NCBI RefSeq assembly: GCF_010994375.1
Contig: NZ_WHMA01000015.1
Span: 1 to 64,000 of the forward strand
Direction of reading: 5' to 3'
Length of the DNA stretch: 64,000 nt
Source: Halomonas sp. NO4
GTDB lineage: Bacteria > Pseudomonadota > Gammaproteobacteria > Pseudomonadales > Halomonadaceae
A program made the translations under genes and the position numbers. The number at the start of each line of letters is the position of its first letter. Position 1 is the first letter of the stretch. A model generated the notes under the pieces. That model had not been told where the DNA came from. It was given only the letters and a program-made list of their open reading frames with translations, and did not search any database. Positions 52,003 through 60,153 of this stretch are shown here, one piece after another.

Positions 52003-53643
52003 ATGAGCACCCCCAACGGCCCGGCATCGCCCCCCGTGACGAGCGACATGCAGACGGATTACACCGTCGGTCAGGACAATATCGAAGGGCACCTGGGGCC
52101 CATCGGCTTCGATATCCACAACCGGGTCTTCATCATATCGGCGCTCGCGTCGGTCGTCTTCATCGTGCTCACCCTGCTGTTTCCGGAGAGGGCAGGGAGC
52201 ATTTTCCAGTCCATCGTCGCCTTCTCCACCGGCACGCTGGACTGGTACTTCATGATCGTGGTGGACCTCTTCATCCTGTTCTGTGTGGCGCTCGTCGTCC
52301 TGCCCTACGGATCGGTCAGGCTGGGTGGGCCCGATGCCCGGCCGGAGCACGGCTATCTCTCCTGGTTTGCGATGCTGTTTGCTGCGGGTATCGGTATCGG
52401 CCTGCTGTTCTTCGGGGTGCTGGAGCCGGTCTACCATGCCAACGTCTCCTTGCCGCTGAGCATTGCTTCCCCTTTCGGGGAGGGCGGTGAGCTCAATCCT
52501 GCGGCCATTCCCGAGGCCAGCGCCCTAGGCATTGCCGGCACCTATCTGCACTGGGGCATCCACGGCTGGGCCGTCTATGTGGTGATGGCACTGGCGCTGT
52601 CCATTTTCACCTATAACAAGGGCCTGCCGTTCTCCATTCGGTCGGCGTTTTTCCCCATTCTGGGCGAGCGCGTCTGGGGCTGGTGGGGGCACGTGATCGA
52701 CATCCTGGCGGTGTTCTCCACCCTGTTTGGACTCGCCACCACGCTTGGGCTGGGGGCCCAGCAGGCCACGGCGGGGATGAATTTCGTCTTTGGCCTGGAT
52801 TTCAGCACCACCTCACAGGTCGTCATCATCCTGCTGGTGACGGCGGTGGCCCTGGTATCGGTGTGGCGCGGGCTCGAGGGCGGCGTGAAGAAGCTCTCCG
52901 AGATCAACATGGTCATGGCCGTGCTGTTCTTCTTCTTCGTGCTGTTCGCCGGTCCGACCCTGGTGGCCCTGAACGGGTTCTGGGCGGGGCTTACGACCTA
53001 TGTGACGGACTTCGTCCCGTTGTCGGCCCCCTTCGGTCGTGACGACGATGCCTATCGTCAAGCCTGGACCATCTTCTACTGGGCCTGGTGGATCAGCTGG
53101 GCACCCTTCGTCGGCATGTTCATCGCCCGGGTGTCGCGGGGGCGCACCATCCGGGAATTCGTGATCTGTGTGCTGTTGATTCCCAGCCTGTTCATCTTCA
53201 TCTGGATGGGCGTCTTTGGGGGTATCGCTCTGGATCAGCTCTATGCCGACCCTGCGGGCAGCCTGGTCAAGGAGTACGTGATCGACAATTACAGCCCCGA
53301 ACTGTCGCTGTTCGGCATGCTGAACGAATTGCCCCTGACCGGCCTGATGTCGACCCTCGGCATCATCCTGGCGCTGATCTTCTTCGTCACCTCGTCGGAT
53401 TCCGGCTCCCTGGTGATCGATACCATCACGGCCGGAGGCAAGATCGATGCGCCCCGGCCTCAGCGCATGTTCTGGGCCATGGTGGAGGGGTTGATTGCCA
53501 TCGTGCTGCTGCTCGGCGGCGGGCTGTCGGCGCTTCAGGCCGGGGTGACGGCGACGGCGATTCCGTTTTCCGTGGTGATGCTGATGATGTGCTACAGCAT
53601 CATCAAGGCGCTGAATGGCGAGCTGCGCCACAGGCCTGCTTGA
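52003..53643 (+). CDS. BCCT-family betaine/choline/carnitine transporter
   Basis: 546 residues with 12 membrane segments. The family signatures are AAGIGIGLLFFGVLEPVYH near 126-144 and TIFYWAWWISWAPFVGMFIARVSRGRTIREF near 349-379, the latter with the aromatic Trp box that holds the trimethylammonium group. A soluble N-terminal tail of about 35 residues precedes TM1. Imports a compatible solute with sodium or protons, fitting a halophile. GC is a little below neighbours. Substrate (betaine, choline, carnitine, DMSP) not resolvable by eye. Confidence 0.92.
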   Translation: MSTPNGPASPPVTSDMQTDYTVGQDNIEGHLGPIGFDIHNRVFIISALASVVFIVLTLLFPERAGSIFQSIVAFSTGTLDWYFMIVVDLFILFCVALVVLPYGSVRLGGPDARPEHGYLSWFAMLFAAGIGIGLLFFGVLEPVYHANVSLPLSIASPFGEGGELNPAAIPEASALGIAGTYLHWGIHGWAVYVVMALALSIFTYNKGLPFSIRSAFFPILGERVWGWWGHVIDILAVFSTLFGLATTLGLGAQQATAGMNFVFGLDFSTTSQVVIILLVTAVALVSVWRGLEGGVKKLSEINMVMAVLFFFFVLFAGPTLVALNGFWAGLTTYVTDFVPLSAPFGRDDDAYRQAWTIFYWAWWISWAPFVGMFIARVSRGRTIREFVICVLLIPSLFIFIWMGVFGGIALDQLYADPAGSLVKEYVIDNYSPELSLFGMLNELPLTGLMSTLGIILALIFFVTSSDSGSLVIDTITAGGKIDAPRPQRMFWAMVEGLIAIVLLLGGGLSALQAGVTATAIPFSVVMLMMCYSIIKALNGELRHRPA

Positions 53644-53705
53644 AGCACATTCAATGAGGCGCTGTGGCGTCGAAGGGAATGTGGCGTCGAAGAGGAGAAG
53701 CGGAG

Positions 53706-53736
53706 CCGCCCGCGGCCCGGGGATGGGCCGGGGCGG
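53706..53736. terminator. Convergent terminator between BCCT and glcG-like genes
   Basis: CCGCCC-g-CGGCCC pairs with GGGCCG-GGGCGG around GGGGAT: 12 bp with one bulge, in the gap between convergent genes. The same gap also has a short direct repeat of TGTGGCGTCGAAG (near 53661 and 53680). Confidence 0.6.
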
Positions 53737-53749
53737 AGAGCGGCAGGGC

Positions 53750-54151
53750 TCAGGCCACCGCGGCAATACCCGCCTTGGCGACCTGCACGTCCTGGTCGGG
53801 CTTCACGCCGGAGACGCCCACGGTGCCTGCCATCTGGCCCTTGACCAGCACCGGCACGCCGCCGGCGAGCAGGCCCTGCAGGGGGACGGAGAGGAAGGCG
53901 TCGCGGCCGCCATTGATCATCTCCTCGAACTGCTGGGTCTCGCGGGCGCCGAGGGCGGCGCTGCGCGCCTTCTCGCTGGCGATGCCGGGGGTCATGGCTG
54001 GGGCGCCGTCTAGGCGACGCAGGCCGAGCAGGTGGCCGCCGTCGTCGGCCACGGCAATGGTCACCTTCCAGCCGTTGGCCTCGGCTTCCTGCTGGGCGGC
54101 GTCGAGAATGGCGTTGACCTCGGCAAGGGTCAGGACGGGTTTGGTGTTCAT
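53750..54151 (-). CDS. glcG: GlcG/HbpS family protein
   Basis: 133 residues. The GlcG fold is recognised from LTLAEVNAILDAAQQEAEANGWKVTIAVADDGGHLLGLRRLDGAP and the C-terminal GGVPVLVKGQMAGTVGVSGVKPDQDVQVAKAGIAA. HbpS relatives bind haem; in glycolate operons the role of GlcG is unknown. It lies downstream of glcF on the same strand but is separated by 288 bp containing the structured repeat and a glcF-tail duplicate, so co-transcription is not certain. Confidence 0.88.
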   Translation of the reverse strand: MNTKPVLTLAEVNAILDAAQQEAEANGWKVTIAVADDGGHLLGLRRLDGAPAMTPGIASEKARSAALGARETQQFEEMINGGRDAFLSVPLQGLLAGGVPVLVKGQMAGTVGVSGVKPDQDVQVAKAGIAAVA

Positions 54152-54228
54152 CAGGGACTCCTGGTTGGATGATGCGATTGGCTATGAGCAGAGCCGTCGC
54201 AGAGGGTGGCGCCATCACCGGGGCTGTA

Positions 54229-54321
54229 CCGGCGACAGGTCTGCGAGGAGGCGCTGTGACCCCTTCCCTGGGCGCTACCTTCGCCATCCCTGGCGAAGGA
54301 CCTCCTCTTCGACCTGTCCCC
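54229..54321 (-). repeat. Structured extragenic repeat, copy B (between glcF and glcG)
   Basis: Reads 54321 to 54229 on the minus strand. It aligns without gaps with the first 80 bases of copy A (46020 on), about 65 of 80 identical by hand. The inner hairpin is CCTTCGCCA - GGGA - TGGCGAAGG. Relative to copy A the stem pairs A-T to C-G and T-A to C-G, and the outer GGCC/GGCC to GGTC/GACC, all changed in both partners. The unpaired segment TAGCG..CA...TCACAGCGC is conserved. Confidence 0.85.
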
Positions 54322-54329
54322 GGCGCCCC

Positions 54330-54439
54330 TCAAGTTGGCAATAAAGCCTCGTCGACGATCTCGATCCAGTGCCGAACCGGGGTGCGGCCGGCGTTGGCCA
54401 GGTGGGGCTGGCAGCTGAATGCATGAGCGCGGTGACGAT
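54330..54439 (-). pseudogene. Degenerate duplicate of the glcF 3' end
   Basis: From about 54347 to 54414 the sequence repeats 54451-54518, a constant offset of 104 bp, with scattered substitutions; a 5-bp indel follows. Translated on the minus strand it gives CQPHLANAGRTPVRHWIEIV then DEALLPT and a stop at 54330-54332. The intact gene ends with CQTHLASAGRTPVRHWIEIV and DEALT. No start or upstream coding part exists, so it cannot be a gene. It directly adjoins structured repeat copy B. Confidence 0.8.
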
Positions 54440-55672
54440 TCATGTCAGCGCCTCATCGACAATCTCGATCCAGTGGCGTACCGGGGTGCGGCCGGCGCTG
54501 GCTAGGTGGGTCTGGCAGCCGATGTTGGCGGTGACGATCACCTCGGGCTGGCCCGCCTCCAGGTTGTCGAGCTTGTTGTCGCGCAGTTGGGTGGCGAGCT
54601 CGGGCTGGGTGATGGAGTAGGTGCCAGCCGAACCGCAGCACAAGTGGGCATCGGCGACCGGCGTCAGCGTGAAGCCGAGCTTTCTCAGCACGCCGTCCAC
54701 GGCGCCGCTGAGCTGCTGGGCGTGCTGCAGGGTGCAGGGGCAGTGGAAGGCGAGCTTGCGATCCGCCTTGACCTCGAGTGCCCCGAGTTCCTCGTCGCGC
54801 AGCACCTCGACCAGGTCCTTGGCCAGAGCGCTGACGCGTTCGGCCTTCTCGGCGTAGGCCGGGTCGTCGGCGAGGATGTCGCGGTACTCCTTGACGAAGG
54901 CGCCGCAGCCGCTCGCCGTCTGCACGATGGCTTCGGCCCCGACCTCGATGTGTGGCCACCAGGCGTCGATGTTGGCCCTGGCCCGTGCCCGGCCGTCCTC
55001 CTGGGCGTTCAAGTGGAAGTCGATGGCCCCGCAGCAACCCGCCTCTTTGACCGGCGTGAGGCCGATGCCCAGACGGTCGAGCACCCGCGCCGTGGCGGCG
55101 TTGGTGTTGGGCGAGAGCCCCGGCTGGACGCAGCCCTCGAGGATCAACATCTGCCGGGCGTGGCGCTGATGGTCGGGGCGGCTGCCGGCATCCACCGGGG
55201 CCGGCGGCAGCTTGTCCTTGAGCGGGCCCGGCACCAGCGGCTTGAAGGTCAGGCCCAGCTTGAGCAGCGCCTGGAAGCGCCGGGGCTCCACCAGCGCCTT
55301 GCGCAGCCCAAGGCGCAGCGCGCGTTCGCTGGCCTTCCTCGGCACGCGGCGTTCGATCTCGGCGCGGCCGATGTCGAGCAGCTTGTGATACTCCACGCCC
55401 GAGGGGCAGGTGGTCTCGCAGTTGCGGCAGGTGAGGCAGCGGTCCAGGTGCAGCCGGGTCTGTTCGGTGATCAGGCCGTCGTCGTCGGGATTCTCGAGCA
55501 TCTGCTTCATCAGGTAGATGCGCCCGCGCGGCCCGTCGCGCTCGTCGCCCAGCAGTTGGTAGGTGGGGCAGGTGGCGTTGCAGAAGCCGCAGTGCACGCA
55601 GCTGCGCAGCACGCGGTCGGCCTCGCGGATGTGCGGCTGCTTGAGGGCTTCCTCGGTGAAGTGCGTCTGCAT
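54440..55672 (-). CDS. glcF: Glycolate oxidase iron-sulfur subunit
   Basis: 410 residues. Two 4Fe-4S motifs: CVHCGFCNATCPTYQLLGDE near 25-44 and CLTCRNCETTCPSGVEYHKL near 75-95. Two CCG (cysteine-rich) domains follow: EAGCCGAIDFHLNAQ and AHLCCGSAGTYSITQPELA, with TASGCGAFVKEY and FHCPCTLQHAQQL. It passes electrons from GlcDE to the membrane. The last 68 bp or so exist a second time downstream. Confidence 0.95.
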   Translation of the reverse strand: MQTHFTEEALKQPHIREADRVLRSCVHCGFCNATCPTYQLLGDERDGPRGRIYLMKQMLENPDDDGLITEQTRLHLDRCLTCRNCETTCPSGVEYHKLLDIGRAEIERRVPRKASERALRLGLRKALVEPRRFQALLKLGLTFKPLVPGPLKDKLPPAPVDAGSRPDHQRHARQMLILEGCVQPGLSPNTNAATARVLDRLGIGLTPVKEAGCCGAIDFHLNAQEDGRARARANIDAWWPHIEVGAEAIVQTASGCGAFVKEYRDILADDPAYAEKAERVSALAKDLVEVLRDEELGALEVKADRKLAFHCPCTLQHAQQLSGAVDGVLRKLGFTLTPVADAHLCCGSAGTYSITQPELATQLRDNKLDNLEAGQPEVIVTANIGCQTHLASAGRTPVRHWIEIVDEALT

Positions 55673-55690
55673 GTCAGCTTCTCGTCAATC

Positions 55691-56791
55691 TCAGAGGTCG
55701 GCGTAGAGTCGGCCGGGGTTGAAGATGCCGTGCGGGTCGAGTTCGGCCTTGAGGTTGCGGTGGTACTTCATCAGCACCGCGGGCAAGGGCGAGAAGGGCT
55801 CGACGCCGGCCGGGCGGGGGCCGTGGCAGGTGGCGTGGCCGCCGGCCTCACGGCACGCCTCGCGCAGCGCCTCGGGGTCGAGCTCGGCGCGCAGCCAGCG
55901 CTGGGCGCCGGCCCAGTCATGGAGCATGGCCGTGTCGTCGATCTGTGCCAACCCCAGGTCGGGAGCGCGATGCGGCAGCGAGAGGCGCCACAGCGGCCGG
56001 GCATCGTCGGCGGAAAAGAAGGGCAGCGCGAGATCGCGCAGCCTCTCCCACCAGGCGTTGTCCAGGTCGTCGCCGCCGATGCGCTCACGGGTGGCGGCCA
56101 CCGAGCTGGGGCCGCCTTCGAGACGCAGGTGCAATGCGCCGTCGAGCCAGGCGGCGGCGCTGATCGGCAGCGGCTCGCGACCCCACTCGGCGAGGCGTGT
56201 GCGGGCATCGACCAGCGGCAGCTCCAGGCGCAGGCTCTGGGTGGTGAGCGGGCGCGGGATCACCTTCAGCGATACCTCGCCGATCACGCCCAGAGAGCCC
56301 TGGGCGCCGACCATCAGCCGCGACAGGTCGTAGCCGGCGACGTTCTTCATCACCTGGCCGCCGAAGCGCTGCTCGACGCCCTCGTGGTTGATCAGGCGGA
56401 TGCCGAGCACGAAGTCGCGCACCGCACCGGCCCAGGGACGCCGCGGCCCGGAGAGGCCGGTGGCGATCATGCCGCCCACGGTGCTGGCCGCGCCGAAGCG
56501 CGGCGGCTCGAAGCCGAGCATCTGGCCGTGCTCGGCCAGTGCCGCTTCCAGTTCGGTGAGCGGCGTGCCGGCGCGCACCGAGACCACCAGCTCCACCGGG
56601 TCGTAGAAGGTGATGCCGCGGTGCTCGGCGGTGGAGAGCGTCGCGCCTTCTACTTCACGACCATAGAAGGCGCGGGTGTCGCCGCCGACGATACGCAGCG
56701 GGGTGCGCTCGGCGGCGGCCTGGCGAATGCGCTCGCCAAGCGCGGCGCTGGCGTCCTGGCCGGGATAGTCGGTGGGTGCGGTGCTTGCCAT
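55691..56791 (-). CDS. glcE: Glycolate oxidase FAD-binding subunit
   Basis: 366 residues. FAD_binding_4 domain: LRIVGGDTRAFYGR, VVSVRAGTPLTELEAALAEHGQMLGFEPPRFGAASTVGGMIATGLSG and GAVRDFVLGIRLINHEGVEQRFGGQVMKNVAGYDLSRLMVGAQGSLGVI are GlcE hallmarks. The C-terminus ends DPHGIFNPGRLYADL. It is 18 bp upstream of glcF and 11 bp after glcD, a tight operon. Confidence 0.95.
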   Translation of the reverse strand: MASTAPTDYPGQDASAALGERIRQAAAERTPLRIVGGDTRAFYGREVEGATLSTAEHRGITFYDPVELVVSVRAGTPLTELEAALAEHGQMLGFEPPRFGAASTVGGMIATGLSGPRRPWAGAVRDFVLGIRLINHEGVEQRFGGQVMKNVAGYDLSRLMVGAQGSLGVIGEVSLKVIPRPLTTQSLRLELPLVDARTRLAEWGREPLPISAAAWLDGALHLRLEGGPSSVAATRERIGGDDLDNAWWERLRDLALPFFSADDARPLWRLSLPHRAPDLGLAQIDDTAMLHDWAGAQRWLRAELDPEALREACREAGGHATCHGPRPAGVEPFSPLPAVLMKYHRNLKAELDPHGIFNPGRLYADL

Positions 56792-56802
56792 GGGCGCTCC
56801 TG

Positions 56803-58296
56803 TCAGCCTTGCTCGCTGGTGGCGGGGGCGTCCGCCGCCTGCTTGATGGTCTTGAACTCCGAACAGCGCGCCGGGGTGGGAATGTTCTTGCCCGGGTTGA
56901 GCAGCTCGGTCGAGTCGAAGGCGGCCTTGGCGGCGCGGAAGGTGGCCAGTTCGTCGGGACGGAACTGGGCGCACATCTGGTTGATCTTCTCGCGGCCCAC
57001 GCCGTGTTCGCCGGTGATGGTGCCGCCGACTCTCACGCACAGTTCGAGGATCTCGCCGCCCAGCGCTTCGGCGACGTCGAGCTCGCCCTCGCGGTTGGCG
57101 TCGAAGAGGATCAGCGGATGCATGTTGCCGTCGCCGGCGTGGAAGACGTTGGCCACGCGCAGCCCGTAGCGCTCGGAGAGCTCGGCGATGCCGGTGAGCA
57201 CGCGCGGCAGGGCGCGGCGCGGGATGGTGCCGTCCATGCAGTAGTAGTCCGGCGACATGCGGCCCACCGCCGGGAAGGCGTTCTTGCGCCCCGCCCAGAA
57301 CAGCGCCCGCTCCGCCTCGTCGCGCGCCTGGCGCACCTCGGTGGCACCGGCGGCCTCGAGCACCCGGCGCACCCGCGCGCAGTCGTCGTCGACGTCGGCC
57401 TCCACGCCGTCGAGCTCGCACAGCAGGATCGCCTCGGCGCCCACCGGGTAGCCGGCCTTGACGAAATCCTCGGCGGCCTGGATGGCCAGCTTGTCCATCA
57501 TCTCCAGCCCGCCGGGGATGATGCCCGCCTCGATGATGTCACCCACCGCCAGGCCGGCCTTCTCCACGTCGTCGAAGCTCGCCATCAGCACCTTGGCGCT
57601 CTCCGGCTTGGGCAGCAGCTTGACGGTGATCTCGGTGACCACGCCGAGCATGCCTTCGGAGCCGGTGAACAGCGCCAGGAGGTCGAAGCCGGGGGCGTCC
57701 AGGGCGTCGCTGCCCAGCGTCAGCGTCTCGCCCTCGATGGTCAGCACCTCGGCCTTGATGACGTTGTGCACGGTGAGGCCGTACTTGAGGCAGTGCACGC
57801 CGCCGGCGTTCTCGGCGACGTTGCCGCCGATGGAACAGGCGATCTGCGACGAGGGGTCCGGGGCGTAGTAGAGGCCGTAGGGGGCGGCCGCCTCGGAGAT
57901 GGCGAGGTTGCGCACCCCGGGCTCGACGCGAGCGGTGCGCGCCTCGGGGTCGATCTCGAGGATGCGCGCGAAGCGCGAGAGCACCAGCAGCACGCCCTGC
58001 TCCAGCGGCAGGCAGCCGGCGGACAGACCGGTGCCGGCGCCACGCGTCACCACCGGCACGCCCAGCGCATGGCAGCGGGCGAGCAGGGTGCGCACCTGGT
58101 CGAGGGTGTCGGGCAGGGCCACCAGCATGGGCAGGGTGCGGTAGACCGAGAGGCCGTCGCACTCGAAGGGGCGCATGTCCTCCTCGCGGTCGAGCAGGGT
58201 CATGTCGGGCAGGTGGCGGGTCAGGTCGTCCCGCACCGCGTCCCGATCCCGGCTCGGCAGGGGGCCATCGAGCTGTTCGTCGTAGAGGATGTTCAT
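56803..58296 (-). CDS. glcD: Glycolate oxidase subunit GlcD
   Basis: 497 residues from ATG 58296; a GTG at 58308 is possible but GAGGC fits the ATG. FAD site PVVTRGAGTGLSAGCLPLEQGVLLVLSR, SIGGNVAENAGGVHCLKYGLT, and the C-terminal FAD-oxidase motif GEHGVGREKINQM with active-site His residues in NVFHAGDGNMHP. Oxidises glycolate to glyoxylate. First gene of glcDEF, divergent from its GlcC-type regulator. Confidence 0.95.
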   Translation of the reverse strand: MNILYDEQLDGPLPSRDRDAVRDDLTRHLPDMTLLDREEDMRPFECDGLSVYRTLPMLVALPDTLDQVRTLLARCHALGVPVVTRGAGTGLSAGCLPLEQGVLLVLSRFARILEIDPEARTARVEPGVRNLAISEAAAPYGLYYAPDPSSQIACSIGGNVAENAGGVHCLKYGLTVHNVIKAEVLTIEGETLTLGSDALDAPGFDLLALFTGSEGMLGVVTEITVKLLPKPESAKVLMASFDDVEKAGLAVGDIIEAGIIPGGLEMMDKLAIQAAEDFVKAGYPVGAEAILLCELDGVEADVDDDCARVRRVLEAAGATEVRQARDEAERALFWAGRKNAFPAVGRMSPDYYCMDGTIPRRALPRVLTGIAELSERYGLRVANVFHAGDGNMHPLILFDANREGELDVAEALGGEILELCVRVGGTITGEHGVGREKINQMCAQFRPDELATFRAAKAAFDSTELLNPGKNIPTPARCSEFKTIKQAADAPATSEQG

Positions 58297-58389
58297 CAAG
58301 CGCCTCACTGCAAGTCTTGGCGGCAGGGTTGTCTTTGTACAGGGGCCTAATTTGCGCCCGGTAGGCTATCTTGTCCAGTCTGCGGTACA

Positions 58390-58402
58390 CTGGTATTACC
58401 AG
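58390..58402. promoter_or_regulatory. FadR/GlcC-type operator
   Basis: CTGGTATTACCAG is a perfect 6-bp inverted repeat with a one-base centre and contains TGGT-NNN-ACCA, the FadR-subfamily GntR consensus. It lies in the 198-bp region between glcD and its regulator. Confidence 0.7.
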
Positions 58403-58494
58403 TTATGCTGGGCGTCTTGGAAATAATTTTCATGATATACCATGGCGCAATCATTCGGCGGATACAAGCCGCTGCATCGCGCCCCGAGGAGCCC

Positions 58495-59271
58495 ATGCTT
58501 GAGGATAGTGAACAGCTATTGCCGTCGCGTACGCCCGATGCGGTGGCGGCCCGCCTGGAGCGGCTGATTCTCGATGGCGTGTTTCGCCCCGGGCAGTTGT
58601 TGCCTTCGGAGCGACGCCTGTGCGAGCGCCTCGGCGTTTCGCGGACCTCGCTGCGCGAAGGCCTGCGGGTGCTTCGCAGCAAGGGCGTCATCGTCACCCG
58701 CCAAGGGCGTGGGTCGGCGGTGGCGGCACTGGTGCCGGATCACAACGATAGCCCGTTGATGCACCTGTTCCGCGATCATCCGCGTACCTTGTTCGACCTG
58801 CTGGAAGTGCGTGCGCTGCTCGAGGGCGAGTCGGCGAGGCTCGCGGCCGAGCGTGCCACGCCAGCCGACCGGGTCCTGATCCAGCGCCGCTACGAGGCCA
58901 TGGCGGAGTATGTAGAGGTTCGCGAGAACATCGATGTGGAGCGACTGGCTCACCTGGATCACGCCTTTCACCTCGCCATCTGCCATGCCTCCCACAACCC
59001 GGTGCTGGTGCACACACTGCAGTCGCTGACGGACCTGCTGTTGAGTTCGGTGTTCGCCTCGGTAAAGAACCTCTATCACCGCGAGGTACCACGGCAGATG
59101 ATCAACCGTCAGCATGCCCGGCTCTACCGGGCGGTGATGGAAGGCAAGCCTAAGGCGGCCCGCCGCGCCGCGCTCGATCACCTGTCCGGGATCGAGGCGC
59201 AACTGCGCGAGATCGAAGCCGAGAACGAGCGCCTGCAACGCTCGGCCATGCGGCTGGAGAGGTGGGAATAA
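58495..59271 (+). CDS. glcC: GntR/FadR-family regulator of the glycolate operon
   Basis: 258 residues from ATG 58495 (RBS CGAGGAG). N-terminal winged helix VAARLERLILDGVFRPGQLLPSERRLCERLGVSRTSLREGLRVL, then the all-helical FCD domain with the metal-binding pattern HLDHAFHLAICHASHN and a later His. It is divergent from glcDEF with a matching operator between them, so it is the GlcC-type glycolate-responsive activator/repressor. Confidence 0.9.
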   Translation: MLEDSEQLLPSRTPDAVAARLERLILDGVFRPGQLLPSERRLCERLGVSRTSLREGLRVLRSKGVIVTRQGRGSAVAALVPDHNDSPLMHLFRDHPRTLFDLLEVRALLEGESARLAAERATPADRVLIQRRYEAMAEYVEVRENIDVERLAHLDHAFHLAICHASHNPVLVHTLQSLTDLLLSSVFASVKNLYHREVPRQMINRQHARLYRAVMEGKPKAARRAALDHLSGIEAQLREIEAENERLQRSAMRLERWE

Positions 59272-59293
59272 GCCCGGTATCCGAGATGGGCGG

Positions 59294-59322
59294 CTTGACC
59301 GCAAGGTCTTCTGAATTCATAA
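59294..59322 (+). promoter_or_regulatory. Sigma-70-like promoter of the second GntR gene
   Basis: TTGACC (59294-59299), 17-bp spacer, CATAAT (59317-59322), one change from the -10 consensus, about 86 bp before the GntR ATG at 59408. AT-rich for this genome. Confidence 0.55.
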
Positions 59323-59407
59323 TTAAGGTTTAAGGGTTCCACTGTATGGCGCAATTGCCCGCGATATCTTTCGAATCGAGCCTTGCGCAAGGTCGGGATG
59401 ATTCCTC

Positions 59408-60061
59408 ATGGATAAAATCAGGCAGAACACCCTGCACGGTGAGGTCGCCGAGCGGATTCGCGACCTGATCGCGCAGGGGGCGCTGGCGCCCGGTAGCCGC
59501 GTTCCTGAAAAACAATTGTGCGAGCAATTCGGGGTGTCCCGGACGCCTCTCAGAGAGGCCCTCAAGGTCTTGGCCTATGAAGGCTTTGTCGAGCTCTTGC
59601 CGAATCGTGGCGCACGAGTTGCCAAATTAACCAAGGCAACGCTCAAGAGTACCTTCGAGGTCATGCAAAGCCTCGAGGCGCTGGCGGGCGAACTGGCTGG
59701 GCAGCGAATCACCGAGGCGGAACTGGCCAACATCGAGGCGCTCCATTACCAGATGCTGTCACACTACAAGCGTGGCAACATGCAGGAGTACCTGTTGGCG
59801 AACCAGCAGATTCACGAAGCCATCGTGGTGGCCTCCCAGAACGACGTGCTTATCGACGTCTACAAGAATCTGAACCATCGCGTGCGACGGGTGCGGTTCA
59901 CCGCCGAGCTGAGCAACGACTACTGGTCCCAGGCGGTCAGTGAGCACGAATCCATGGTCGAGGCGCTACGGGCCCGCGACGGCGCTGCCCTCGGGGGGAT
60001 TCTCAGCCGTCACCTGCGCAACAAGGTGGAAATGTCGGCGCTGGAGGAAATGGCCGAATAG
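59408..60061 (+). CDS. GntR-family regulator (FCD domain)
   Basis: 217 residues. Winged helix VAERIRDLIAQGALAPGSRVPEKQLCEQFGVSRTPLREALKVL, followed by an FCD domain (LLANQQIHEAIVVASQNDVL, RRVRFTAELSN, HESMVEALRARDG and HLRNKVEM with the conserved His residues). It sits next to glcC but its own reading frame and promoter are separate. It is convergent with the amidohydrolase/TRAP catabolic cluster and is the likely regulator of that cluster. Confidence 0.9.
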   Translation: MDKIRQNTLHGEVAERIRDLIAQGALAPGSRVPEKQLCEQFGVSRTPLREALKVLAYEGFVELLPNRGARVAKLTKATLKSTFEVMQSLEALAGELAGQRITEAELANIEALHYQMLSHYKRGNMQEYLLANQQIHEAIVVASQNDVLIDVYKNLNHRVRRVRFTAELSNDYWSQAVSEHESMVEALRARDGAALGGILSRHLRNKVEMSALEEMAE

Positions 60062-60153
60062 CCCCATGTCCCTGCCGGTCGCGCCGCGATCGACAAGGCC
60101 CCCAGCGACGGGCGGTGCGCCCTGCACGGCGCGCCGCCGCCTTGGTCATGGGC

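Noticed and set aside
54506-57169. Very long open frame (887 codons) on the plus strand across glcF-glcE-glcD
   Set aside because: Antisense to three clearly real genes with conserved motifs; its translation is low-complexity (Gly/Ala/Gln/His-rich), as expected for a high-GC shadow frame.
58405-58494. Upstream start at 58405 for GlcC
   Set aside because: Would place the start next to the operator, with no RBS; ATG 58495 has CGAGGAG and gives the normal GntR length.
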